Positions 1 through 11,996 of a stretch of DNA of 13,029 nt are shown here, in pieces. The stretch's first letter is position 1; each line of letters starts with the position of its first letter. The stretch comes from Azonexaceae bacterium (GTDB lineage Bacteria > Pseudomonadota > Gammaproteobacteria > Burkholderiales > Rhodocyclaceae). Location of the stretch: positions 1 through 13,029 of the forward strand of contig SSTA01000047.1 in the NCBI GenBank assembly GCA_009469685.1, read 5' to 3'. The position numbers were made by a program, and so were the translations under genes. The notes beneath the pieces were generated by a model. That model was not told the origin of the DNA and searched no databases. It saw only the letters and a program-made list of their open reading frames with translations.

Positions 1-1134
1 CCCGACGACTATCGGCGTCGCCAGACTTTGAAGAATGCCGAGCGCTACATCACCCCGGAGCTGAAAGCCTTCGAAGACAAGGCGCTCTCCGCCCAGGAAA
101 GGGCGCTGACGCGGGAAAAGACCCTCTACGAAGACCTTCTCGACCGGCTGCTGCCCGACGTGCCGGTCTTTCAGAGCCTTGCCAGGGCACTGGCCCACCT
201 GGACCTGCTGGCCACCTTTGCCGACGCCGCACTGCGCCACAACTGGTGCCGGCCGGAGTTTGCCGAAGAGCCCGGCCTCTGGGTCGAGGCCGGCCGCCAC
301 CCGGTGGTCGAAGCGGAGATGGCCGCCGGTTCGGCTGCCGCGCCGGAAAGCTTCATCGCCAACGACCTGGCCCTGGCCGAAGGACGGCGGCTCCTCCTCA
401 TCACCGGCCCCAATATGGGCGGCAAGAGTACCTACATGCGCCAGGCGGCCCTCATCGCGCTGCTGGCCCATGTCGGCAGCTTCGTGCCGGCTCGGCGGGC
501 GGTCCTCGGGCCCCTGGATCGCATCTTCACCCGCATCGGCGCGTCCGACGATCTGGCTTCCGGCCGGTCGACCTTCATGGTGGAAATGACCGAGGCGGCC
601 GCCATCCTCCACCACGCGACTTCGTGCAGCCTGGTGCTCATGGATGAGATCGGGCGCGGCACTTCGACCTTCGACGGCATGGCGCTGGCCTTCGCCATCC
701 TCCGCCACCTGGTGGAAAAGAACCGCAGCCTGACCCTCTTCGCCACCCATTATTTCGAGCTGACCCGCCTCGCCCACGAATATCCGGAGTTGGCCAACGT
801 GCATCTGGATGCCGTCGAGCACGGGGATCGCATCGTCTTTCTCCATGCCGTCGAGGAAGGGCCCGCCAACCAGAGCTACGGGATCCAGGTGGCCGCCCTG
901 GCGGGAATTCCCGCTCCGGTGGTACGGGCGGCCCGCAGGCAGTTGCGGGAATTCGAGCAGCGGGCGGCGATCGATCCCCTGCAGCCCGACCTTTTTACCG
1001 GCGCCCTCCCGGCCGAACCGGAGGAAGCGCCGCCTCACCCGGTCATCGAACGGCTGGCTGCCCTCGATCCGGACGTGCTGTCGCCCCGGGAAGCGCTGGA
1101 AGCGCTCTACGCCTTGAAGGCCCTCCTGCCGTGA
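1..1134 (+). CDS. mutS: DNA mismatch repair protein MutS, C-terminal part (5' end outside window)
   Basis: MutS binds base mismatches as a dimer and uses ATP to recruit MutL in post-replicative repair. The frame is open from the first base, so the 377 visible residues are the C-terminal part of a protein that normally has about 850-880. Seen in order: the end of the lever/clamp region ([16 protein letters not shown]), the EAGRHPVVE segment, Walker [14 protein letters not shown] (about nt 406-444), the [16 protein letters not shown] signature, Walker [14 protein letters not shown] (about nt 631-669), the switch FATHYFEL, and the C-terminal helix-turn-helix dimerisation region ([13 protein letters not shown]). 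All ATPase motifs look intact. The TTG at 28 is not the start; homology continues upstream of it. The stop overlaps the GTG of the next gene by 4 bases (GTGA), so the two are probably co-translated. Confidence 0.97.
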   Translation, partial: PDDYRRRQTLKNAERYITPELKAFEDKALSAQERALTREKTLYEDLLDRLLPDVPVFQSLARALAHLDLLATFADAALRHNWCRPEFAEEPGLWVEAGRHPVVEAEMAAGSAAAPESFIANDLALAEGRRLLLITGPNMGGKSTYMRQAALIALLAHVGSFVPARRAVLGPLDRIFTRIGASDDLASGRSTFMVEMTEAAAILHHATSCSLVLMDEIGRGTSTFDGMALAFAILRHLVEKNRSLTLFATHYFELTRLAHEYPELANVHLDAVEHGDRIVFLHAVEEGPANQSYGIQVAALAGIPAPVVRAARRQLREFEQRAAIDPLQPDLFTGALPAEPEEAPPHPVIERLAALDPDVLSPREALEALYALKALLP

Positions 1135-2090
1135 GAGGCTGGCTGCCGGCGGCGCTGCTGGCCTGCGCCCTGGCCGCCCACGGCGAGCCGTGGTCCTTTG
1201 CGGTCATCGGCGATACGCCCTATTCCGACGCCGAGCGGCGCGAACTGCCGGCGCTCCTGGCCGCGGCGGCGCAATCCGGAGCCCGCTTCATTCTTCACGC
1301 CGGCGACATCAAGCGCGGCAAGGATCCTTGCGACGACGCGCTCTATGCCGATCGTCGGGCGCTCTTCGACGCTGCGCCGATACCCTTGATCTTCGCGCCC
1401 GGCGACAACGAATGGACCGACTGCGCCCGCTTGTCCGCGGGGTCCTACTTACCCGAAGAGCGTCTAGCCAAGCTGCGCACGGTGTTCTGGCCTGACGATC
1501 AGTCCCTGGGCGCGAGCAAGCGCCCCGTCGAGCGACAATCCGCCGACTTTCCGGAGCACGGGCGCTTCCGGGAAGGGGCGGTTCTGTTTCTGAGCCTCAA
1601 TGTCCCGGGCGGAGACAACCACCGGGGGGTCGCTTTCCGGCCGCCCGCAGAATTTACCGCCCGGGAGGCGGCGATCTCACGCTGGCTGCGGGAGTCCTTC
1701 GCCCTGGCAAGAAACGAGGAACTCGCAGCCGTGGTGATCCTGATGCAGGGCGATCCGGGATTCACCAGTTTCGGCCGGGGAATTCCACGGCGGGGTTTCG
1801 CCGAGCTGTTGCGTACGGTGCGCGCCGAGACCCTGGCATTCCCCGGAAGCGTCCTGCTCATTCATGGCGATGGCCATAACCACCATATCGACCAGCCTCT
1901 GCGGGACGACCAGGGCCGTCCTTACTCCCGCTTCACCCGCCTGGAAACCTACGGTTATCCTGCCCTGGGTTGGGTTCGGGTCACCCCGGACGCGGCAGTA
2001 CCGGGGGGGTTTCGTTTCGACTCCCGCCCCTGGAAAGAAGCCCCGTCACCCCAGGAATGGGCATTGCGGGGCTTTTTCGGGATGCGTTAG
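1131..2090 (+). CDS. Exported calcineurin-like metallophosphoesterase
   Basis: A 319-residue protein with the metal-binding blocks of the calcineurin-like phosphoesterase fold in order: GDTPY near residue 27, HAGDIK near 61, GDNEW near 96 (variant of the usual GNHE/D), a central QGDPG, and [10 protein letters not shown] near 248. The first 19 or so residues ([17 protein letters not shown]) form a short, Arg-led hydrophobic stretch that reads as a signal peptide, so it probably acts in the periplasm or on the envelope; no lipobox is obvious. The GTG start overlaps the mutS stop and has GAAGG about ten bases upstream, which supports translational coupling. The substrate is unknown and a link with mismatch repair is not implied by sequence. 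The last 17 codons carry a terminator hairpin. Confidence 0.85.
   Translation: MRGWLPAALLACALAAHGEPWSFAVIGDTPYSDAERRELPALLAAAAQSGARFILHAGDIKRGKDPCDDALYADRRALFDAAPIPLIFAPGDNEWTDCARLSAGSYLPEERLAKLRTVFWPDDQSLGASKRPVERQSADFPEHGRFREGAVLFLSLNVPGGDNHRGVAFRPPAEFTAREAAISRWLRESFALARNEELAAVVILMQGDPGFTSFGRGIPRRGFAELLRTVRAETLAFPGSVLLIHGDGHNHHIDQPLRDDQGRPYSRFTRLETYGYPALGWVRVTPDAAVPGGFRFDSRPWKEAPSPQEWALRGFFGMR
2038..2077 (+). terminator. Intrinsic terminator embedded in the 3' end of the phosphatase gene
   Basis: AAGCCCCG (2038-2045) pairs perfectly with CGGGGCTT (2067-2074), followed by a T-run (2073-2077). The loop holds a weaker internal pairing (CCCCA with TGGG). The stop codon lies 11 bases further on, so the hairpin is coding DNA as well. 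On the minus strand the same stem is followed by CTTCTTT and could weakly stop transcription arriving from slyD. Confidence 0.65.
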
Positions 2091-2139
2091 CCAGGACTAC
2101 CCGGATAAGACCGGGAGCTTCCCTCCGGTTCTGCGCCGA

Positions 2140-2637
2140 TCAGCCGTGCTCGCAATCCTCGCCATGGTCGTGGACGTGGCCGTGGTTGACTTCGTCTTCG
2201 CTTGCGGCCCGCACCCCGGTCACGGTACAGGTGAACACGAGGGCCATTCCGGCCAGGGGGTGATTGCCGTCGAGAACGACCTTGCCATCCGCGATGTCGG
2301 TCACCCGATAGATGACGAAATCCTCGTCCTCGGTGCCTTCCGGCGCGCCTTCGAACTGCATGCCGACGGCGAGTTCCTTGGGAAAATCTTCCCGCGCTTC
2401 GACCTGGACGAGGTCGGCGTCGTAATCGCCAAAGGCTTCGTCGGGCTGCAGCTTGACCTGGACCGATTCACCGATTCCCTTGCCCTGGAGCGCCTCCTCG
2501 ATCTTGGGGAAGATGTCGTCGTAGCCGCCGTGCAGGTAGACGATGGGTTCCCTCCCCTCGTCCACTACCGCTCCCTCGGGATCGGTAACGTGGTAATCGA
2601 GGGTGACGACGGTATTGCGGGCTACCAGTGCATTCAT
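2140..2637 (-). CDS. slyD: FKBP-type peptidyl-prolyl cis-trans isomerase, SlyD-like
   Basis: A 165-residue SlyD family protein, a cytoplasmic prolyl isomerase and chaperone that in enterobacteria also binds nickel. The FKBP half-domains (LDYHVTDPEGAVVDEG; DGNHPLAGMALVF) flank an insert-in-flap region (DEAFGDYDADLVQVEAREDFP), the order seen in SlyD. The C-terminal tail HGHVHDHGEDCEHG is His-rich but much shorter than in E. coli SlyD, with one Cys, so metal binding is likely but of lower capacity. The start is the ATG at 2637: the family begins here, AAGGA sits about nine bases upstream, and the ATG overlaps the stop of the peroxiredoxin gene (ATGA). The open frame continues upstream to 2757, but that part is antisense-like basic sequence in a shadow frame of the peroxiredoxin. 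Confidence 0.92.
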   Translation of the reverse strand: MNALVARNTVVTLDYHVTDPEGAVVDEGREPIVYLHGGYDDIFPKIEEALQGKGIGESVQVKLQPDEAFGDYDADLVQVEAREDFPKELAVGMQFEGAPEGTEDEDFVIYRVTDIADGKVVLDGNHPLAGMALVFTCTVTGVRAASEDEVNHGHVHDHGEDCEHG

Positions 2638-3104
2638 GAATCGAGTTCCTTGACCAGGCGCAGCACGTCCAGTGCGTGGCCTTTGAAATTGACGTTGTAA
2701 AGGGCATGGCGGATGACGCCTTCGCCGTCGATGATGAAGGTCGAGCGGGCAACGCAATAGCGGGTCTGCCCGTCAACCTCCTTGGCCTGGAGCACTCTGT
2801 AAAGCGAACAGACCTCGCCTTCGGTATCCGCGAGAAGGGCGACTCCTATGCCTTCCTTGTCGCGGAATTCGGCATGCGTGAGGCAGTCGTCCCGGCTGAT
2901 GCCGAAAAGGACGCAGTTGCAGTCGCTGAAATCGGGTTCGTGATCGGAAAAATCCGTCGCTTCGACGGTACAGCCGGGCGTGCCATCCTTGGGGTAGAAG
3001 AACAGGACCACCCGCTTTCCGCGGTAATCCGCCAGAGTGACGGACTCCATGTCCGCATCGGGCAGGGTAAATCCCGGCGCGTGTTCTCCGGCCTTGAGCT
3101 GCAT
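2634..3104 (-). CDS. bcp: Thiol peroxidase / peroxiredoxin, Bcp-PrxQ type
   Basis: A 156-residue peroxiredoxin that reduces hydroperoxides in the cytoplasm with electrons from thioredoxin-like partners. The peroxidatic site is clear: FFYPKDGTPGCTVEA places the reactive Cys at residue 45, preceded by the conserved TPG. The thioredoxin-fold end (STFIIDGEGVIRHAL) is intact. In E. coli Bcp the resolving Cys is five residues further on; here that place is Thr50, but extra cysteines occur at 62, 64 and about 74, so resolution must use another Cys or an external thiol. AAGGAG at 3111-3116 is a strong ribosome site seven bases ahead of the ATG. Its stop overlaps the slyD start by 4 bases, making a two-gene stress/folding unit. 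About 120 bases separate it from ftsB. Confidence 0.93.
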   Translation of the reverse strand: MQLKAGEHAPGFTLPDADMESVTLADYRGKRVVLFFYPKDGTPGCTVEATDFSDHEPDFSDCNCVLFGISRDDCLTHAEFRDKEGIGVALLADTEGEVCSLYRVLQAKEVDGQTRYCVARSTFIIDGEGVIRHALYNVNFKGHALDVLRLVKELDS

Positions 3105-3224
3105 GCTGTTCTCCTTGTGCGCGCTCGTCTCTGTGGGGGCGACCCTTTGTAAAACGGCCTACCTGCGAGGATTCTAGCGAAGCTCCCGGCCGCTGACTAT
3201 GGGCTGGAGCGAAGTTAAGGAGGT

Positions 3225-3509
3225 TTATTTTTGGGCGGGGTTTTCGGGAACCGACACGAAGGTTTCGTCCTGGCGGATCATGCCGAGTTCGAAGCGGGCC
3301 CGCTCTTCGATGGCATCGTAGCCCTGCTTCAGATCGCGAACCTCGGCGTCGAGGCCGGCGTTGCGGATCTCCAGCTTGCGGGTGACCGCCTTCTGCTGCT
3401 GCACCTGTTCTTCGGCCTCCCATACCTTGAGCCACCCCCCCTTGCCCAGCCAGAGGGGATACTGAAGGAGCAGGATCAGGGCGAGAAGGCCGAGGGAAAG
3501 CCAGCGCAT
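3225..3509 (-). CDS. ftsB: Cell division protein FtsB
   Basis: A 94-residue bitopic inner-membrane protein of the divisome, which with FtsQ and FtsL links the early division complex to septal peptidoglycan synthesis. Residues 4-20 ([17 protein letters not shown]) form the single transmembrane helix; a short linker GKGGWLKVW is followed by a coiled coil (about 30-68, rich in E, Q, K, L) and the conserved [17 protein letters not shown] block that defines FtsB. The length matches the family (about 90-105). It lies 118 bases downstream of eno, as expected for the conserved eno-ftsB pair; ispD, which often follows ftsB, is not here. Confidence 0.95.
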   Translation of the reverse strand: MRWLSLGLLALILLLQYPLWLGKGGWLKVWEAEEQVQQQKAVTRKLEIRNAGLDAEVRDLKQGYDAIEERARFELGMIRQDETFVSVPENPAQK

Positions 3510-3627
3510 GGGTCAGTGAGGGATGAGAGGATGGCTTAGGGAGACATGCCTCGCCCACCGGCTCGTTTTCCTCGAGCAGAGTGGCCGATTCATCGCCTCC
3601 CTCCTCATCCCTCGCGCAACCGGCGCC

Positions 3628-4923
<1,296 letters not shown>

Positions 4924-4934
4924 TCAATAACTTG

Positions 4935-4963
4935 AGTTTAAAAATTAAAGTAATTGATGAAAA
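4935..4963 (-). promoter_or_regulatory. Candidate sigma-70 promoter in the AT-rich leader of eno
   Basis: In the 64-base gap between kdsA and eno (4912-4975), strikingly AT-rich against its surroundings, the minus strand reads TTTTCA, 17 bases, TAAACT. Each box matches the sigma-70 consensus at four of six positions. Transcription would start about 17 bases before the eno ATG. Two TTGATG copies on the plus strand (about 4954 and 4967) lie in the same stretch. The promoter is inferred. Confidence 0.4.
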
Positions 4964-4975
4964 TTGTTGATGCCA

Positions 4976-8589
<3,614 letters not shown>

Positions 8590-8691
8590 CCCCCCCCAAT
8601 TTCACGACGGGTGGAGTAAAATCCGCCCCTCTTGCAGTACCCCTTCCAGCACCTTTTTCGGTATCTCTTACCACGTTAACCGGATATATCC

Positions 8692-9912
8692 ATGGCGTTG
8701 ATTGTTCAGAAGTACGGCGGCACCTCGGTGGGCAACCCCGAGCGGATCAAGAATGTCGCCAAGCGCGTTGCCAGGTTCCATGCCCAGGGGGATCAGGTGG
8801 TGGTGGTGGTCTCAGCCATGAGCGGCGAGACCAACCGCCTCATCGCCCTGGCCAAGGAGATCCAGGCCCACCCCGATCCCCGCGAACTCGACCAGGTCTG
8901 CTCCACCGGCGAGCAGGTCACCATAGGCCTGCTCGCCATGGCGCTCAAGGACATCGGCGTCCCGGCCAAGAGTTATACCGGCGGGCAGGTGAGAGTGCTC
9001 ACCGACAGTACCTTCACCAAGGCCCGCATCCTCGCCATCGACGAGGGGAATATGCGCGCCGACCTCGATGCCGGCATGGTCGTCGTCGTGGCCGGATTCC
9101 AGGGGGTCGATGAAGCCGGCAACATCACGACCCTGGGCCGCGGCGGTTCCGATACTTCCGGGGTGGCCCTGGCGGCGGCTCTGACGGCTGACGAGTGCCA
9201 GATTTACACCGACGTGGACGGCGTTTACACCACCGACCCCCGCGTCGTCCCGGAAGCGAAGAAGCTTGACACCATTACCTTCGAGGAAATGCTGGAGATG
9301 GCCAGCCTCGGGTCCAAGGTGCTGCAGATCCGCTCCGTCGAGTTCGCCGGCAAGTACAAGGTCAAACTGCGCGTGCTGTCCAGCTTCCAGGACGAAGGGG
9401 AAGGCACGCTGATCACTGTTGAGGAAGACAAGCAAATGGAACAACCGATCATTTCCGGCATCGCTTTCAACCGCGATGAAGCCAAGCTCACCATCCTGGG
9501 CGTCCCCGACAAACCCGGCGTCGCCTACCAGGTTCTGGGCGCCATCGCCGACGCCAACATCGACGTGGACATGATTATCCAGAACGTCGGCCACGACGGC
9601 TCCAACGACCTCTCCTTCACCGTGAACCGCGGGGAATACCAGAAGGCCATGGGCATTCTGGAAGGCGTCAAACAGAAGCTGGGTGCCCGGGAAATCACCG
9701 GCGACAACAAGATCTGCAAGGTTTCCGCCGTCGGCGTCGGCATGCGTTCTCACCCCGGCGTCGCCAGCCAGATGTTCAAGGCCCTGGCCGATGACGGCAT
9801 CAACATTCAGATGATCTCCACCTCCGAAATCAAGATTTCCGTCGTCCTCGACGAAAAGTACCTGGAGTTGGCCGTCCGCGTCCTGCACCGCACATTCGGG
9901 CTCGACCAGTAG
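8692..9912 (+). CDS. lysC: Aspartate kinase (aspartokinase), with two ACT domains
   Basis: This enzyme phosphorylates aspartate, the entry step to lysine, threonine, methionine and diaminopimelate. The 406-residue protein has the kinase domain ([13 protein letters not shown] at 7-19, [55 protein letters not shown]) and two C-terminal ACT domains (around [16 protein letters not shown] and [17 protein letters not shown], then [12 protein letters not shown]), the usual site of lysine/threonine feedback. Length and layout match the alpha subunit of alpha2-beta2 aspartokinases; an internal start for a beta subunit is listed separately. The ATG is preceded only by a weak GGA. The 102-base gap upstream has a possible -10 box (TAAAAT, 8617-8622) but no convincing -35, and no lysine riboswitch is visible. 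Confidence 0.97.
   Translation: MALIVQKYGGTSVGNPERIKNVAKRVARFHAQGDQVVVVVSAMSGETNRLIALAKEIQAHPDPRELDQVCSTGEQVTIGLLAMALKDIGVPAKSYTGGQVRVLTDSTFTKARILAIDEGNMRADLDAGMVVVVAGFQGVDEAGNITTLGRGGSDTSGVALAAALTADECQIYTDVDGVYTTDPRVVPEAKKLDTITFEEMLEMASLGSKVLQIRSVEFAGKYKVKLRVLSSFQDEGEGTLITVEEDKQMEQPIISGIAFNRDEAKLTILGVPDKPGVAYQVLGAIADANIDVDMIIQNVGHDGSNDLSFTVNRGEYQKAMGILEGVKQKLGAREITGDNKICKVSAVGVGMRSHPGVASQMFKALADDGINIQMISTSEIKISVVLDEKYLELAVRVLHRTFGLDQ
9421..9438 (+). promoter_or_regulatory. Internal ribosome site and ATG for an aspartokinase beta subunit
   Basis: GAGGAAG (9421-9427) sits nine bases upstream of an in-frame ATG (9436-9438, residue 249). Translation from it would give about 158 residues, beginning [19 protein letters not shown], just ahead of the ACT domains. 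This is where the beta subunit of Corynebacterium and Bacillus aspartokinase begins. Use of the site here is inferred. Confidence 0.5.
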
Positions 9913-9924
9913 AGCCTGCTGCGT

Positions 9925-9953
9925 TTGACCCGGGGGCGCGGACCCGCTATGAT
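9925..9953 (+). promoter_or_regulatory. Strong sigma-70 promoter of the tRNA-Ser gene
   Basis: TTGACC (9925-9930), exactly 17 bases, TATGAT (9948-9953): five of six matches in each box. The -10 is followed by a GC-rich discriminator (CCGCGCC), typical of stable-RNA promoters under stringent control. The predicted start lies about 20 bases before the mature tRNA. Confidence 0.75.
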
Positions 9954-9978
9954 CCGCGCCTCGAATCGCCTGGAAAAC

Positions 9979-10071
9979 GGAAACGTGGCCGAGAGGTCGA
10001 AGGCACTCCCCTGCTAAGGGAGCATGCGGGCAAAACCTGCATCGAGGGTTCGAATCCCTCCGTTTCCGCCA
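9979..10071 (+). tRNA. tRNA-Ser(GCU)
   Basis: A complete 93-base class II tRNA. The acceptor stem pairs GGAAACG (9979-9985) with CGTTTCC (10061-10067), followed by discriminator G and an encoded CCA. The anticodon stem CTCCC/GGGAG encloses loop CTGCTAA, giving anticodon GCU, which reads AGC and AGU serine codons. A long variable arm (GCATGCGGGCAAAACCTGCATC) and the T-loop GTTCGAATC confirm tRNA-Ser. It has its own promoter and terminator. Composition changes just after it, and tRNA-Ser 3' ends are common integration sites, so it may be the attachment site of the island downstream. Confidence 0.97.
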
Positions 10072-10108
10072 ATAACATTGGCAAAACCAGTCTCTGACTG
10101 GACGTAAG

Positions 10109-10141
10109 ACCCCGCAAGACGCCAGTCTGTGCGGGGTTTTT
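10109..10141 (+). terminator. Rho-independent terminator of the tRNA-Ser gene
   Basis: ACCCCGCA pairs with TGCGGGGT around a loop that carries a second stem (AGAC/GTCT with loop GCCA), followed by TTTTT (10137-10141). A smaller hairpin CCAGT-CTCTG-ACTGG (10087-10101) lies between the tRNA and the terminator. Confidence 0.85.
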
Positions 10142-10148
10142 CGTTTCT

Positions 10149-10223
10149 ACCTGTTGACCTCGCAACACCCCATTCTCCGAATTCTGCGTTCTTAGGGCCA
10201 GTTTTCTCGAAACCTGTTGACCT
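10149..10223 (+). repeat. 12-bp direct repeat, two copies 63 bases apart
   Basis: ACCTGTTGACCT occurs exactly at 10149-10160 and again at 10212-10223. Each holds a TTGACC box. They could be protein-binding sites (excisionase or integrase arm sites) or remains of a small duplication; the flanks do not match. Confidence 0.6.
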
Positions 10224-10335
10224 TGAATCATTCGGTACAGAACTCTGAAAGCCCCATTTGAAGGGCATTCCGCGCCAATCCCGCAGATTAGTCAGAAAGA
10301 ATGGTTGTTTTGGTTGCGGGGGATTAGAACAAGCC

Positions 10336-10380
10336 GTTGAGGCTCAACCTATGAGCACATGAGGGGCGAGAATCCCCTCA
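10336..10380 (+). repeat. Two adjacent hairpins upstream of the HTH gene
   Basis: GTTGAG-G-CTCAAC (10336-10348) is a perfect odd palindrome. TGAGGGG (10360-10366) and CCCCTCA (10374-10380) form a perfect 7-bp stem with loop CGAGAAT. The second hairpin ends directly against the ATG at 10381 and occupies the place a ribosome site would need, which argues against initiation there. Confidence 0.65.
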
Positions 10381-10424
10381 ATGAACGCGCCCATCGATTT
10401 TCCTCAGAGACAATGGCCAATGCT

Positions 10425-10452
10425 CAAGACTTGCCAAGTTTGCCCAAACTTG
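10425..10452 (+). promoter_or_regulatory. Palindromic operator candidate upstream of the HTH gene
   Basis: CAAG-A-CTTG (10425-10433) is followed after one base by CAAGTTTG-CC-CAAACTTG (10435-10452), a perfect 18-base inverted repeat with a 2-base centre. The CAAG half-site thus recurs four times in 28 bases. The second palindrome overlaps the -35 box of the candidate promoter at 10450, the arrangement of a repressor operator. Autoregulation by the HTH protein is possible but unproven. Confidence 0.55.
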
Positions 10453-10479
10453 ACCGATGATGACATTCTGAATCAATAT
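10450..10479 (+). promoter_or_regulatory. Candidate promoter of the HTH-helicase operon
   Basis: TTGACC (10450-10455) and CAATAT (10474-10479) are 18 bases apart. The -35 is good and the -10 weak (three of six). Transcription would begin about 25 bases before the preferred HTH start at 10513. The overlap with the 18-bp palindrome makes it more credible than its score alone. Confidence 0.35.
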
Positions 10480-10512
10480 AGCGGTCCGCTTGGCAATGGG
10501 GTTGTGCCGAAA

Positions 10513-10722
10513 ATGAAATCGAATATCGATGAAATTTTGACGATTGACGAAGTGGCCCTGTATCTGAAGGCAGGCAAGCGCACGGTTTATCGTCTGGCCG
10601 CGAGCGGAAAGATTCCAGCGTTCAAACTTGGCGGCACATGGCGCGTCCGGCGAAGCGATCTGGATCAGTGGATAGCTAGTCGCATTGGGAAACCTGCTGA
10701 TGATGGCGAGGGGCAAGAATGA
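10513..10722 (+). CDS. Excisionase-family (HTH_17/MerR-like) DNA-binding protein
   Basis: A small protein of 69 residues from the ATG at 10513. The core EILTIDEVALYLKAGKRTVYRLAASGKIPAFKLGGTWRVRRSDLDQWIASRI is a textbook winged-helix of the excisionase type, in which a helix-turn-helix (TIDEVALYLKAGKRTVYRLAASG) is followed by the beta-wing (FKLGGTWRVRRSDL). The frame opens at an earlier ATG (10381, 113 residues), but those 44 residues have no recognisable fold and their DNA is full of hairpins, palindromes and a promoter, so the short form is preferred. The stop overlaps the ATG of the helicase gene (ATGA, 10719-10722). Such proteins serve as excision factors or as transcription regulators of defence operons; the coupling to a helicase favours the latter. 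Confidence 0.8.
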   Translation: MKSNIDEILTIDEVALYLKAGKRTVYRLAASGKIPAFKLGGTWRVRRSDLDQWIASRIGKPADDGEGQE

Positions 10723-11996
10723 ACGACAGTGTCGTCGCTCTTCAGTCGAAGGCCAACCCGCAACAGCTCGAAGCTATCCTGGCCACCGACGGCCCGGTGC
10801 TGATCATCGCGGGCCCCGGATCTGGGAAGACCTTCACGCTCGTAGAGCGCATTGTCTATCTCATCACCCATAAGGGCATTGCGCCAGAATCGTTGCTGGT
10901 CGTCACCTTCAAGCTGACTCTCAACTACCGATCGCATCCGGACATCATCCGCTTCTACAACGAGTGGATGAAGGAACAAGTCTGGGACGACGGCACGCGA
11001 GTGTTCCGATTTGCGAAGCAGATCGTGCCGCGCGAGGACGAGTTTCCAGACCATCCCACAGCGGTGCGATTGGCTGCCAGCGATGACAAGAATGACACCA
11101 CCAACTGGCACGCCGAGGTGCTGGCGTTTCTCTACGGCCTAAAGGACTCTGGACAACTTTCCGACTGGAATCAGGTGGCCTTTCTATTCCGCTCGGTCAA
11201 GAATGACAAGGTAGTGGCACTGGCCCGATTTCTCGAGGCACAAGGTGTTCCCGTGTTCTCGCCGCGTTCGAACATGTTCTTCGAGCGCGAGGAAATTCGT
11301 CTGATGATCGGTGCACTGATCTTCTTATTTCCGCAGTTCCCAAAGGTGCGGGCGTGGGCGGAAGGAGTCACATTGCCCATCTGGGACTACTACGACCATC
11401 TGTGTTTTAAGCCCTTCATCGACGAGCTGCGCAAGCCCGAAAACAAGCCGCTGCTGGACTGGGCACGCCCTCTGGCCAAACGCCACGCTGTACTTGTGCA
11501 GAACACAGACTACGCTTTCTCCAGCCTGTTCTATCAATTGCTACAGTTTCCACTGTTCTCGCGCTTCCTCACCGAGGATGCCGTGCAAGGAGTAGATAAG
11601 GGGCGCGCAGCGCGCAATCTTGGCACCTTCTCCAAGTTACTCACCAAGTTCGAGTACCTGCACTACGTCAGCGTGCTCAACCCCGAGTTTCTAGAAAAGA
11701 ACCTGCGCGACCTGTTCAACCAGTTCCTGCGCTTCCTGCAGGATGGTGGCATCGGAGAGTACGAAGACGAGGCCGAATATGCTCCCAAGGGCTGCGTGTC
11801 CTTCCTGACCATTCACCAGTCGAAAGGACTGGAATTTCCTGTCGTGGTCTGCGGCTCGCTGGAAGCAGTGCCGCGCAAACAGTATGGGCCACTCGACGTG
11901 CTGCTGGAAGACGGCGGATATCAATCGTATCTACTATGGCCCCCCTGGCACTGGAAAAACATACAAGCTCAAGCAACTGCTCAAGGCCGAGTATGA
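10719..11996 (+). pseudogene. UvrD/PcrA-family SF1 helicase, internally deleted and C-terminally replaced
   Basis: Intact relatives unwind DNA by ATP hydrolysis. The start is good (ATGA overlap with the HTH gene, GAGG upstream). Residues 13-16 are the Q motif (NPQQ) and 31-38 Walker A (AGPGSGKT). The sequence then reaches LVVTF (60-64), the beginning of motif Ia, and passes at residue 65 straight into LTLNYRSHPDII, motif IV. In UvrD about 220 residues with motif II (DExQD) and motif III (GDxDQ) lie between; they are missing, though the frame is kept. Domain 2 continues with FLFRSVKNDK, EIRLMIGALIFLF and motif V TIHQSKGLEFPVVV (about residue 365). Near residue 403 (nt about 11926) homology stops before motif VI, and the frame runs into an McrB-like segment read out of frame to a TGA at 11994-11996. 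It should be inactive. Confidence 0.8.

Larger units (their letters stand above)
10142..10512. other. Non-coding junction region with repeats and hairpins
   Basis: About 370 bases, clearly less GC-rich than the chromosome before it, hold no convincing gene. They contain a 12-bp direct repeat, a bulged inverted repeat (AATCCC-GCA near 10277 against TGC-GG-GGGATT near 10315), two hairpins at 10336-10380 and palindromes at 10425-10452. No integrase gene is present. It probably combines the island's left edge with the control region of the HTH gene. Confidence 0.6.

Noticed and set aside
1864..2700. Plus-strand open frame of 278 codons
   Set aside because: It begins inside the phosphatase gene and runs antisense through slyD. 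Both real genes are well supported.
8590..8691. Lysine riboswitch before lysC
   Set aside because: The gap is only 102 bases and shows no L-box-like helices; an 8-base C run and a possible TAAAAT box are all that stand out.
8812..9888. Minus-strand frame of 358 codons
   Set aside because: Antisense shadow of lysC; no domain and no ribosome site.
9947..10268. Two minus-strand frames (84-94 codons) with GGIRTLDAGFARMLP-like sequence
   Set aside because: They are translations of the antisense of tRNA-Ser and its terminator, a frequent false gene call.
10381..10512. Longer N-terminus of the HTH protein (44 extra residues)
   Set aside because: No recognisable fold, no ribosome site, a hairpin against the ATG, and palindromes plus a promoter within it. 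Listed as a control region instead.
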